A stretch of DNA of 17,938 nt from UMGS1649 sp964481385 (GCA_964481385.1 CAYZTN010000025.1:1-17938); one strand, 5' to 3'. Positions 6,383 to 13,310 are shown, numbered from the stretch's first letter. The notes: generated by a model from the letters alone, not told the origin. Numbers and translations are program-made.

Positions 6383-6425
6383 CTCATAACCCGAAGGTCA
6401 TCGGTTCAATTCCACTCCCTGCAAC
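6383..6425 (+). pseudogene. 3' half of initiator tRNA-Met (CAT), remnant / candidate att junction
   Basis: From the anticodon loop CTCATAA onward the sequence follows initiator tRNA: CCCGAAGGTC, the T-loop GGTTCAATTCC, then CTCCCTGCAAC. The 5' half is absent: no acceptor strand or D-arm precedes it. One base is missing in the T-stem (CCACTCC where CCGACTCC is expected), and the final CCA is altered. It cannot be a working tRNA. Such 3' halves mark the far junction after an element enters a tRNA gene at the anticodon/T-arm. A terminator-like hairpin follows at 6433-6463, as after a native tRNA gene. The intact tRNA is expected outside the window. Confidence 0.7.
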
Positions 6426-6432
6426 AATATTG

Positions 6433-6463
6433 AAGCCTCCCAAGTTGTCTTGTGGAGCTTTTT
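6433..6463 (+). terminator. Terminator behind the tRNA remnant
   Basis: AAGCCTCCCAAG pairs imperfectly with CTTGTGGAGCTT (6433-6444 and 6449-6460), with a 4-nt loop and ending in TTTTT. Confidence 0.6.
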
Positions 6464-6474
6464 GTCGTAAAAGA

Positions 6475-6523
6475 TTAAGTTAATTACTCACACTTAAAGA
6501 ACAAGTGTGAGTAATTAACTTAA
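6475..6523. repeat. Perfect 21-bp inverted repeat
   Basis: The arms at 6475-6495 and 6503-6523 (outer end TTAAGTTAATTACTCACACTT minus the last base shown in the partner) are perfect complements around a 7-nt loop. On the minus strand TCTTTTA follows, so it can end transcripts of the nuclease gene at 6597. It is also close to the island boundary. Confidence 0.6.
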
Positions 6524-6542
6524 TACCTAAGGTGTAGTTGCT

Positions 6543-6571
6543 ACAAATTCCGATTCACATTCGGAATTTGT
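6543..6571. repeat. 11-bp hairpin downstream of the nuclease gene
   Basis: ACAAATTCCGA (6543-6553) and TCGGAATTTGT (6561-6571) form a perfect 11-bp stem with a 7-nt loop. No clear T-run follows on the minus strand, so it may stabilise the mRNA 3' end rather than terminate. Confidence 0.5.
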
Positions 6572-6596
6572 ATAAAAAATTTATAACTACTAAATA

Positions 6597-7994
6597 TTAC
6601 TTATATAAATATGATTTTTTTATTAATTCTTCCAATTTATTTCTATCCCACAATAATACATTATTTAAAGTTGCTAATTTCCTTGCTTGCGGTGTAAAAT
6701 AATTATTCGTTAAAACTACTGCCACATGACAATTGTATATATTTTTGCTTGCAATTACCTCTTGTACCGCTTTCACGCCAACTAATTGTGAATACTTTTT
6801 ACATTGAATGGCATATTTAATATCATCTTTGTATGCAATTACATCGGCTCCATAATCTCCGCTTAACGATGTAACCTCCACATCGCTAAAGCCATCATAT
6901 TTCAACAAATCTTTTGCAAATTTTTCAAATTCATATCCATCTATATTCAAATCAATATTTTCCAATACCATCTTGTTTTCTGCCACATTGTTAATTTTTT
7001 TATATGGAATAACATTTTTAACTTTTTTAAAATCGCTAACATATCTAAATCTCAAATTTTCTAAGCAAATCTTTGGCACTACTTTTGCTAAATTTATTTT
7101 TGAAAACTCATCATTTTCCACTAATATTGATAATATATTAAATTCTTCAACATTACCATTTGCAATATTTAGTAAATATGCATAACCGTTGAAGGCAACA
7201 TTACTTATCCACTTCTGTCCAAAATCACAAATTACTCTAAGTACTTTTAAAGTTGAGTTGAAAACATATTTTTCTATTAAAATATTCTTGCTTTTCTCTG
7301 TTATTGAACTTGCAACGGGCTCTCCTGAAATAACATTTGCTTGATAACACTCTATATTAGGAATATTTTTATCTATACTGTATTTATAATTAATTATACA
7401 AGTGTGTGTTTCCACTTCATATTCTATATCAAACATATTATCGCATAATGTGTTTTTTAAATTTTGAGATATATAATCACTTAAGACTTTTTCTACCTCT
7501 TCTTTATCGTAACTTAATAACTTGTCCTTATTTTTCTGAATATTACTATTATATGTGTCGACTTCATCTCTTTTTTGTTTCATTAATTTTTCGTATTTAT
7601 TTCTTCTTTGTTTTTCTTTTTGTACATAATCCTCTAATCTTTGTTTTAGCACTTCTTGACATCGTTTTTCTTGCTCTAATCGTTTTTCCTTTATTCTACC
7701 ATTTAAAAACTCACTAATTACTCTTTTTTTAACACAGCCAAATTCCAATTTAATTTCATCTAGTGTCGGTACTGGCAAATTGACATATTCGCAATAATTA
7801 ACCTTTTTCTTTTGTTTATTATAATAAATATCACAATCAAATTTAAAATTATCTTCAAACAAAATTTTATCAATATTCAATTTTCTTTCTTCCAACATTT
7901 CATTAAGCTTTGCAGTTTTTTGCATAATCGACATTACATAATCAGGTCCTAACGCCATTTTATCTGTAATTTGTGTTATATCCGCTATATCCAT
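6597..7994 (-). CDS. Mrr-type restriction endonuclease-like protein
   Basis: The 465-aa protein ends in an Mrr_cat (PD-(D/E)xK) nuclease domain, about residues 350-460. GYEFEKFAKDLLKYDGF opens it, GDYGADVIAY carries the metal-binding Asp384, and AIQCKKYS supplies Gln397 and Lys399 (the QxK of Mrr). AVQEVIASKNIYNCHVAVVLTNN is the following conserved strand. Mrr-like enzymes cut DNA, often methylated or foreign DNA. The long N-terminal part has a charged coiled coil (about 95-170, rich in KEKQRRNK) and a central domain I do not recognise (190-340). It lies 39 bp downstream of the membrane-protein gene on the same strand, probably one operon. GGGGGAA precedes the ATG. Housekeeping or defence is open, though defence is the family's usual role. 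Confidence 0.85.
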   Translation of the reverse strand: MDIADITQITDKMALGPDYVMSIMQKTAKLNEMLEERKLNIDKILFEDNFKFDCDIYYNKQKKKVNYCEYVNLPVPTLDEIKLEFGCVKKRVISEFLNGRIKEKRLEQEKRCQEVLKQRLEDYVQKEKQRRNKYEKLMKQKRDEVDTYNSNIQKNKDKLLSYDKEEVEKVLSDYISQNLKNTLCDNMFDIEYEVETHTCIINYKYSIDKNIPNIECYQANVISGEPVASSITEKSKNILIEKYVFNSTLKVLRVICDFGQKWISNVAFNGYAYLLNIANGNVEEFNILSILVENDEFSKINLAKVVPKICLENLRFRYVSDFKKVKNVIPYKKINNVAENKMVLENIDLNIDGYEFEKFAKDLLKYDGFSDVEVTSLSGDYGADVIAYKDDIKYAIQCKKYSQLVGVKAVQEVIASKNIYNCHVAVVLTNNYFTPQARKLATLNNVLLWDRNKLEELIKKSYLYK

Positions 7995-8033
7995 AATATT
8001 ATTCCCCCAATTTTATAACTAAATTATAAAACC

Positions 8034-8954
8034 TCAGTTATCAATCGTTACCTTCACTGCCCTAACAGTTGGAATTGTAATCGGGATATCCCAAGCACTT
8101 GTATATGAATATTCTCCTGACATTATTCCATACACTGTAATTATATCCCCTTCAAGCACTTTATTTTCGCCTTCAGCCATATCGTACAGTATATATATAT
8201 TGTCCTCATAGTATCCCCACTCATCTTTTGTTATCGCCAGAAGCATAGCTACAGTATTCTCTCCATATAATGCTTGAACAACTTTCCCAGTAAATTTAAC
8301 AGCTTCGCCCTTGTGTGCTGAAACATTACGTGCAAAGTCTAAATATTCCATACTTTTCGCATTATTTATTACATATTCTTCTGCCATTTTCGTTGAATAT
8401 GCAAATATCTTATAACCGTTATCTTCTTGGACAAGATAAATATACGTGTCAAACCAGTATATTACAGATTCAAATCTAACTCTACATTCATATATAGATT
8501 TTCCGCTATTAAAAATTTCTAATATTTTTTCTTCATCCGAATAGCTTTTCTTGCATTTATTCAAATTTTCGTTACTTATCAAACTTAGTGAATCATATGT
8601 ACACTTAACATGGTAAGCCTTATCTTCATTACTATTAAGCAATTCAATAGAACTTGCGTCAACATAGCCCTCCATAACTTCTCTAGAATACTCATGTATA
8701 AGGCTACTTACATCTCCTTCACTCCCGTTATTATTATAAAAATTTAAAAAAGCGCTCATTGCTTCCTCTGCAGTACTATAGACAACTTGAGAATTATTAG
8801 AAGCATTGTTTATAATATCATCTTTTTTTAATCTGTAGGTTAAAAAAAGACCAAAACATATTGCTAGTAATATTATTAACACTACCACCAATTTCTTATA
8901 ACCTTTTTTAACTGTTTTTTGCCCCTTTACATTACCATTTAAATTTTCTTCCAT
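8034..8954 (-). CDS. Membrane-anchored protein with C-terminal OB-fold-like domain
   Basis: The 306-aa protein has a basic cytoplasmic start (KTVKKGYKK), one transmembrane helix at residues 21-40 (LVVVLIILLAICFGLFLTY) and an outside part. Residues 55-185 are a mixed alpha/beta region, possibly NTF2/DUF4878-like, that includes SAEEAMSAFLNFYNN. Residues about 195-305 look like an OB-fold (AHKGEAVKFTGKVVQALYGEN... EGDIITVYGIMSGEYSYTS), as in many Clostridia surface lipoproteins. No enzyme motif is seen. AAGGGGAA is the ribosome site. Its promoter (TGTACA 9026-9031, TATAAT at 9003-9008 on the minus strand) overlaps TGTACA boxes shared with a divergent ribbon-helix-helix gene. It is transcribed ahead of the Mrr-like gene. 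Confidence 0.7.
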   Translation of the reverse strand: MEENLNGNVKGQKTVKKGYKKLVVVLIILLAICFGLFLTYRLKKDDIINNASNNSQVVYSTAEEAMSAFLNFYNNNGSEGDVSSLIHEYSREVMEGYVDASSIELLNSNEDKAYHVKCTYDSLSLISNENLNKCKKSYSDEEKILEIFNSGKSIYECRVRFESVIYWFDTYIYLVQEDNGYKIFAYSTKMAEEYVINNAKSMEYLDFARNVSAHKGEAVKFTGKVVQALYGENTVAMLLAITKDEWGYYEDNIYILYDMAEGENKVLEGDIITVYGIMSGEYSYTSAWDIPITIPTVRAVKVTIDN

Positions 8955-9002
8955 AAAAAATTCCCCTTTCTCGAGATAATAAATTTATCTCTTACATTTG
9001 AC

Positions 9003-9072
9003 ATTATAACACATAAAATTCGCTTTGTACACATTTTGTACACTGAATTTATTACAAATTTTAACATATAAT
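9003..9072. promoter_or_regulatory. Divergent promoters with two TGTACA boxes
   Basis: On the minus strand a TATAAT (complement of 9003-9008) has TGTACA (9026-9031) as its -35. On the plus strand TATAAT is at 9067-9072. A second TGTACA lies at 9037-9042, so TTTGTACAC occurs twice 11 bp apart, about one helix turn. This spacing suits cooperative binding of ribbon-helix-helix dimers. Confidence 0.5.
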
Positions 9073-9089
9073 AACTTTAGGTGAGAAAA

Positions 9090-9260
9090 ATGAAATTAAA
9101 AATAGTACCAAACCAAAAAAACAAAGATACAATTACAAGAACAATACGCATTAGTGGCGAAACATACGATAAAATAAATTCATTAGCAGACAAAAACAAA
9201 TTATCTTTTAACGCCGTCATAAATCAAATAATTGAATACGGACTACAAAATTTAGACTAA
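9090..9260 (+). CDS. Small ribbon-helix-helix (Arc/MetJ-type) DNA-binding protein
   Basis: The 56-aa protein starts MKLKIVPNQKNKDTITRTIRI. Its RTIRISGETYDKINSLADKNKLSFNAVINQIIEYGL (residues 17-52) is a clear ribbon-helix-helix pattern: a short strand TRTIRI, helix ETYDKINSLADK, the turn KLSFN, then helix AVINQIIEYGL. Such proteins bind DNA as dimers and are common antitoxins and repressors. The ATG follows AGGTGAG, with TATAAT at 9067-9072. A strong terminator begins 12 bp after the stop, so it is a single-gene unit. It is divergent from the membrane protein/Mrr-like genes, and its likely target is the TGTACA pair between them. No toxin gene adjoins it. Confidence 0.75.
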   Translation: MKLKIVPNQKNKDTITRTIRISGETYDKINSLADKNKLSFNAVINQIIEYGLQNLD

Positions 9261-9271
9261 AAAACAAAATA

Positions 9272-9320
9272 AAAGAGTAATGTGCTTTATTTTAGCATAT
9301 TACTCTTTATATATTTTTCA
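9272..9320 (+). terminator. Terminator of the ribbon-helix-helix gene
   Basis: The 14-bp stem AAAGAGTAATGTGC/GCATATTACTCTTT (9272-9285, 9295-9308, one G-T pair) has a 9-nt loop and is followed by ATATATTTTT. Confidence 0.85.
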
Positions 9321-9327
9321 TTAACTA

Positions 9328-9354
9328 TGTCATTTAAGCGCGTCCCAAATGACA
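9328..9354. repeat. 27-bp REP-like palindrome, copy 1
   Basis: The arms TGTCATTT/AAATGACA enclose a GC-rich centre (AAGCGCGTCCC on the plus strand). It directly abuts the stop of the EEP gene. Read on the minus strand it matches 19 of 27 positions of the unit at 13175-13201, sharing the ends TGTCA/TGACA and GGGACG. On the plus strand CTATTTTTTT follows, so it can also terminate. Confidence 0.55.
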
Positions 9355-10398
9355 CTATTTTTTTAGTTTTATCTTTAGCGTCACTGCATTGTGATTTGTG
9401 TTTTTAAACTCTGTGTCTTTCACAGATACTGCTTTTACCTCAACATTTGGTGTTGTAATAAAGCCGTCTACTGTTGCTGTTATACTTGTTTCTTTATCAT
9501 AAGGCATATTTCTTAACCTAAATGTTTTTGTTTTGGTATCTGTCACTGCTTTCCAACCTTCAGGGAATGCTTCTTCAGTCATTTTGGTTATTACATATTC
9601 TTCTGACATTACACTTTCATTTTCGTCAGCTGGAAATAGCATGTTAAAGTCTCCGCCTGCTACAACATAGTTTCCTTTATCATATTCTAGTAACATTTCT
9701 CTTTTTAATATGTCAAGCTGAGTTTCTCTCATTGTTCCGTCGTCATAATCTTCTAAGTCTACATTTATTACAACTAAGCTCTTTTCGCTATCTTCTAATG
9801 GTATTACAAATTTTTGCAAGCATTTTTTTGTGGCGTATATTCTTTCTGGGAATTCATATGTTTGTGGCAAACTCAACCTGTAACTTTCACCTTCATATTT
9901 ACTTAGTATGCCTATTCCCGTCTTAACACTTCCTATTATGTTTGGAATTGGATATGGCACAAACACATCTTGTTCTACTGCGTATGAACTAATTCCTTGA
10001 AACTCATTAGCTAGCTCTACATATTCGTTTACCTCATATGACATACGGGATTTATAGTCCACTTCCTGCAAAAGCACTATATCTGCTCCATCTTTAATAG
10101 TTTCGGTAACTGTCTCTAAATTAGCAGTAACCGTGTCTTCACTTGCTGCTCTTGTAGTTTCTCCGCCTTCATACCAAAAGTCTGACTCTTCACCAGACAC
10201 CAAATGTCCAATGTTATATGTAAGTATAGTTAACTCGTCGCCTTCTTTTAGTTTTGTTGTAGATTTACCAACTGTTTTTAGCGTTTCTCCATTTTTAGGA
10301 GAAAACTCTGTTATGAGTACTATTCCTAATATCAACACAGCTACAATTATTACATCTACAATAACTTTTAAAATTCCTTTTATTATCCTCTTTACCAT
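9355..10398 (-). CDS. Membrane-anchored endonuclease/exonuclease/phosphatase-fold protein with altered active site
   Basis: The 347-aa protein has one N-terminal transmembrane helix (about residues 11-31) and then an EEP domain, probably outside the cell. Family marks present are ILTYNIGHL (58-66), LLQEVD with Glu112, AGGDFNM with Asp250 and Asn252, VDGFI with Asp311, and Asn337 after His336. Two usual active-site positions differ: the NTHL-type motif reads NVDL (Asp214 instead of His), and SDHN reads TNHN (Asn335 instead of Asp). Related membrane EEP proteins hydrolyse phosphodiester or phosphoester bonds; whether this one still does is doubtful. It starts 8 bp after the GatD stop with an AGGTGA site, so it is the third gene of the murT-gatD operon and may relate to the envelope. 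The frame is intact. Confidence 0.8.
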   Translation of the reverse strand: MVKRIIKGILKVIVDVIIVAVLILGIVLITEFSPKNGETLKTVGKSTTKLKEGDELTILTYNIGHLVSGEESDFWYEGGETTRAASEDTVTANLETVTETIKDGADIVLLQEVDYKSRMSYEVNEYVELANEFQGISSYAVEQDVFVPYPIPNIIGSVKTGIGILSKYEGESYRLSLPQTYEFPERIYATKKCLQKFVIPLEDSEKSLVVINVDLEDYDDGTMRETQLDILKREMLLEYDKGNYVVAGGDFNMLFPADENESVMSEEYVITKMTEEAFPEGWKAVTDTKTKTFRLRNMPYDKETSITATVDGFITTPNVEVKAVSVKDTEFKNTNHNAVTLKIKLKK

Positions 10399-10406
10399 AA
10401 ATTCAC

Positions 10407-11105
10407 CTAAAATGTAAGCCTTTCAAAATCTTCAAGTCGTGTCTTATGTACATTTTGTATTTCTTCTTCAAATTCTAAGTGATAGTTTTTTACTCCAGCA
10501 AGTTCTAATATGTATTTTGCAAAATCTGCGTTTAGTATAAATAGCGGTCCTAACACATATGTCCCTATAAAATTCTTGTAATGCACGCCTTCAAGCTTGC
10601 TCTCTTTATTTAGCCCTATTCCCTTTTCTACCTTTAAGAAATACATATCTTCGTTATTTCCAAAACTGTGACTAAATTGGTTTTTAAAGCCTACTAGTTT
10701 CATATCGTTAAACTCCCCTAGTATTAAGCCTGCATATCTATCTAGCATATATCTTTTAGAGTAAATATCGAAAATACCAAGTCCCTCTATTTTTCCTTCG
10801 TCACACTCAATATACTTTCCAAATATCTCAAAAGCATTTCCTGTGAACAAGAATATCTTGTCACTCTCTATTAACTCTTTTATTCTGTCTTTGTATTCCA
10901 TAAGTTTAGATATAACTTTAGCTTGTGTTTTTTCTGTCATAGGCCCCATGTATATCATATCTATGTCTTCTGTTACAAAAGCAGGCACTTCCGTAAAAGG
11001 AGTATGAATAACTTGAATTTCTTCTGAACACTTTTCCAAATATTTAATATTCCACATGTCGCCATATAGGTTACAAAACTCTGGAAACAATACTTCTAAC
11101 TTCAT
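10407..11105 (-). CDS. gatD: GatD-like protein lacking the glutaminase catalytic residues
   Basis: The 232-aa protein is collinear with GatD, the glutaminase subunit that feeds ammonia to MurT for amidating the D-Glu of lipid II. The start LEVLFPEFCNLYGDMWNIKYL and the IYMGPMT strand are typical. But the nucleophile motif CGGYQ is replaced by GNAFE (Gly89 at the Cys position, residues 89-93), and the catalytic-His motif GTYLHGP reads GTYVLGP (Leu185). Cys94 and His189 are the S. aureus equivalents by position. It therefore should not hydrolyse glutamine. The frame is full length and overlaps the murT stop by one base (TAATG), so it is maintained and co-translated. It may be a structural or regulatory partner of MurT, or use free ammonia. 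Similar FTGNAFEIFG variants may exist in other Clostridia, from memory. Confidence 0.8.
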   Translation of the reverse strand: MKLEVLFPEFCNLYGDMWNIKYLEKCSEEIQVIHTPFTEVPAFVTEDIDMIYMGPMTEKTQAKVISKLMEYKDRIKELIESDKIFLFTGNAFEIFGKYIECDEGKIEGLGIFDIYSKRYMLDRYAGLILGEFNDMKLVGFKNQFSHSFGNNEDMYFLKVEKGIGLNKESKLEGVHYKNFIGTYVLGPLFILNADFAKYILELAGVKNYHLEFEEEIQNVHKTRLEDFERLTF

Positions 11106-12481
11106 TATTTTTCCTCCTTTAACCTTTCTTCTAGTTTTGCTTTTACTTTATTTGCAATATGTACTGTATATACATCGTATGTTATAAATACCTTGTCTAT
11201 ATCTGTTAAATCTAGCAAACTCACTGTATCTTCTTCGTTCCTTGTAAACTTAATTTTCTCTTTTGGCACTCCTGCTAAAAGTAGTCTTAAATAGTGGTCT
11301 GGACATCTTACTCCACCAATTACAATTTGTTTTATGCTATCGTCATTTAAAAACTCATAATCTGTATCATATATCCAAGTTAAATTTTCAGATGTTTCTT
11401 TTGCGTCAAAAAAGTCGTCCAAGTTAAGTATTACAGCTTTTCTTCCTGGCTCAGATTTAATATAGTCAAAAACACGTGAACATGCAACTGGGTTTTGCCC
11501 TTTTGCTAGGTGCATTATAACGTCTACTCCGTTTATTTTCTCCTCGTTAAATCTAGATTTTACAACACCTGACTTACCCAAGCCTTTTTCTATTTGTTCA
11601 TAGTTTAAGCCAAACTCTTTTAAAAGAGCTATTGCAGATACTGTGTTGTATATGTTTATCATACCATTTGCAGAAATGCTATACTTTTCTGTTTCTCCAT
11701 CATGCACCACATCTAGTTTCATATTATCTGTGTCAATTTTAGTTGCTAAATAATCTGCATCAGGAGATTTAAAGCCACATTTTGGGCAATGTGCCTTCCC
11801 TATATGGTGGTATCTCAAGTAGTCGAACTCAAGCGTTGTATCGCACACAGGACATGTTCTAATATCTTGTATTAAGTTTATACATTTATCTACATCTGTT
11901 GGAAGCTTGTCTATTCCAAAATATACTTTTTTGTTTTCTTCAGTTCCTAAACCAGAACAGATTAAGTCGTCTGCGTTTAGAATAAGAGTAGTAGACTTTG
12001 GCAAATCTTTGTTAATTATTCCTTGAATATACTCTGTATGAGCATTTCTTTTTATGGAATCTCTAAACAAGTTTGTACAAACAAGATATGTTGGAGTAAG
12101 ATATGGGTATATTCGAATTGAGCTTCTCTCGTCTATCTCGAACACTGCCAAATTTGACTTTACTTCACCTTTTAAATTTACATCAGAAATTAGTGAAGTC
12201 GCAACTCCTGCGTTAATGTTTGCTCCTAGTCTATTTGTTACTGGCTTAAAACCGTTTGCCTCTAACACATCTATTATCATATTAGACACAGTAGTTTTTC
12301 CATTAGTTCCAGTAACTCCAATAATAGTTTCTGGCTTTCCAATTCTACCTAAAAAATCTGGACATATTTTAATTGCAATTTTACCTGGAAAATATGTTGC
12401 GTTTCTCTTTAGCATAACTAAAGCCATTCTTGCAAGCTTAGCTGTGTATAACGCTATAAAAAATCTAAAGTTCTTTTTCAT
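11105..12481 (-). CDS. murT: MurT-like Mur ligase (lipid II amidation ligase family)
   Basis: The 458-aa protein has the Mur ligase core: P-loop VTGTNGKTT (56-64), then TNLFRDSIKR and HTEYI. A zinc ribbon follows (CPVC at 210-213 and CPKC at 232-235), the mark of MurT. The C-terminal DUF1727 domain begins near 305. MurT with GatD converts D-isoglutamate to D-isoglutamine in the peptidoglycan stem. The usual C-terminal motifs differ: LAKNPAG is LAKGQNPVA (325-333), and NDNxADGxD is NLDDFFDAKET (353-363), while WIYDTDYE (369-376) is kept. The start at 12481 (MKKNFRFF) is chosen for the GGAGGAGAAAC site; an upstream in-frame ATG at 12511 lacks one. First gene of murT-gatD-EEP. Confidence 0.85.
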   Translation of the reverse strand: MKKNFRFFIALYTAKLARMALVMLKRNATYFPGKIAIKICPDFLGRIGKPETIIGVTGTNGKTTVSNMIIDVLEANGFKPVTNRLGANINAGVATSLISDVNLKGEVKSNLAVFEIDERSSIRIYPYLTPTYLVCTNLFRDSIKRNAHTEYIQGIINKDLPKSTTLILNADDLICSGLGTEENKKVYFGIDKLPTDVDKCINLIQDIRTCPVCDTTLEFDYLRYHHIGKAHCPKCGFKSPDADYLATKIDTDNMKLDVVHDGETEKYSISANGMINIYNTVSAIALLKEFGLNYEQIEKGLGKSGVVKSRFNEEKINGVDVIMHLAKGQNPVACSRVFDYIKSEPGRKAVILNLDDFFDAKETSENLTWIYDTDYEFLNDDSIKQIVIGGVRCPDHYLRLLLAGVPKEKIKFTRNEEDTVSLLDLTDIDKVFITYDVYTVHIANKVKAKLEERLKEEK

Positions 12482-12503
12482 GTTTCTCCTCCTTATATTA
12501 TAT

Positions 12504-12861
12504 CTACTCATTAGTTTTAGTATCTAACTTTTGCTTTTCATCCACATATTGATAAATTGCTAACTCGATTAACCTAAAAATATCTTTCGTGATCATAACA
12601 TCTCTTAGTCTTATTTTACCGTCTGGAACTAGCATTCTCAACTGACTACAATTTGTAGTCACTTCACTGCCTTCTTTTTTTAATCTGTTTTTTTAAACAG
12701 ACCCATATTTTCTTGGCGCTTTACTACCTGTCAAAGCACCAATTACATCAACTACGCTAAAATAGTATTCTTCATTCTCATCGTTCCATATGCTTCTTAT
12801 TTCTTTTCCTTCAAATAAACTTGAAATTGTTTTTATTATTTAAATTTATTTTTTGTTTTAT
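12504..12861 (-). pseudogene. Broken Bro-N (phage antirepressor / DinD-like) gene
   Basis: Read on the minus strand this stretch gives IRSIWNDENEEYYFSVVDVI, then GALTGSKAPRKY, a TAA stop (complement of 12693-12695), and the same frame continues KNRLKKEGSEVTTNCSQLRM and VPDGKIRLRDV before stopping at 12504-12506. This is the N-terminal Bro domain of phage antirepressors and DinD-type proteins, where the family has KYWSVLKNRLKKEG and TDVADTE. A Leu codon has become a stop (TTA to TAA), no start codon precedes the frame, and the C-terminal half is missing. It lies between murT and the winged-helix remnant, so this 360-bp gap is a decayed mobile or phage gene. Confidence 0.75.
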
Positions 12862-12871
12862 ATCAAATTTT

Positions 12872-13066
12872 TTAAAACTTTGATACATATTTTTGGTTTC
12901 TGCTTCTAGGTTTATTAGGTATTGTTTGTACCAACTTTCCGCTCTTTAAAAGTGGATTTATGTACTTTTCTCTGAACCCTCTAGCATCTTTATAACCGAA
13001 ACTCCCCATAATCTCTCTTAAACTTTTTTCTTCATTACACAATTTGATTATATCTTTTTCATTCAC
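12872..13066 (-). pseudogene. Truncated winged-helix tail of an AlbA_2/Fic-type regulator
   Basis: The 64-codon frame starts at GTG with no ribosome site. The body, LCNEEKSLREIMGSFGYKDA and then FREKYINPLLKSGKL and TIPNKPRSRNQKYV, is the C-terminal winged helix found at the end of AlbA_2 (RecG-like ATP-binding) regulators and some Fic proteins. The in-frame codons upstream (DNTQVNQRKN) also look like the linker before such a tail, but a stop precedes them. The large catalytic or N-terminal part is gone. A TATAAT-like box on the minus strand (13126-13131) could still allow transcription as a stand-alone DNA-binding peptide. I favour a remnant, given the broken Bro-N gene next to it. Confidence 0.6.
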
Positions 13067-13174
13067 ATTTTTTCTTTGATTAACTTGTGTATTATCTTAT
13101 GTATTTAACTTAAACTTTTAGACAAATTATATCATACAATGATACTAAATGGAAGTATTACAAAGAATAAAATA

Positions 13175-13258
13175 TGTCACTGGGGACGTTTCTGATTGAC
13201 ACATATAACATATAAATTATATTGTTATATGTGTCAATCAGAAACGTCCCCAGTGACA
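13175..13258. repeat. Perfect 36-bp inverted repeat (REP-like doublet)
   Basis: The arms 13175-13210 and 13223-13258 are perfect complements around a 12-nt AT loop. Each arm begins with a 27-bp unit: TGTCACTGGGGACG, then TTTCTGAT, then TGACA. GGGGACG cores of this type are, from memory, seen near IS200/Y1-transposase (RAYT) repeats in Clostridia. No transposase gene is in the window. It lies behind the rpmB terminator, so it is outside the operon. Confidence 0.8.
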
Positions 13259-13285
13259 GCAAATGATAACAAATGCCAACAAACG

Positions 13286-13310
13286 AAAAAAAGAAGAGCC
13301 TCTGCTCCCC
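13286..13310 (-). terminator. Terminator of the ribosomal operon (after rpmB)
   Basis: On the minus strand GGGGAGC pairs with GCTCTTC (7 bp with two G-T pairs, 4-nt loop) and is followed by seven T's. It lies 10 bp after the rpmB stop. Confidence 0.75.

Noticed and set aside
6383..6425. A functional tRNA gene
   Set aside because: There is no 5' half, D-arm or acceptor partner upstream, and the T-stem lacks a base.
12054..12527. Long plus-strand open frame opposite murT
   Set aside because: It is a shadow of the murT coding sequence, without a ribosome site or domain similarity.
12643..12664. Hairpin GACTAC...GTAGTC resembling the one at 4669-4683
   Set aside because: It lies within the codons of the broken Bro-N gene (the EVTTNCSQL region), which explains it; the likeness to 4669-4683 is only the short palindrome.
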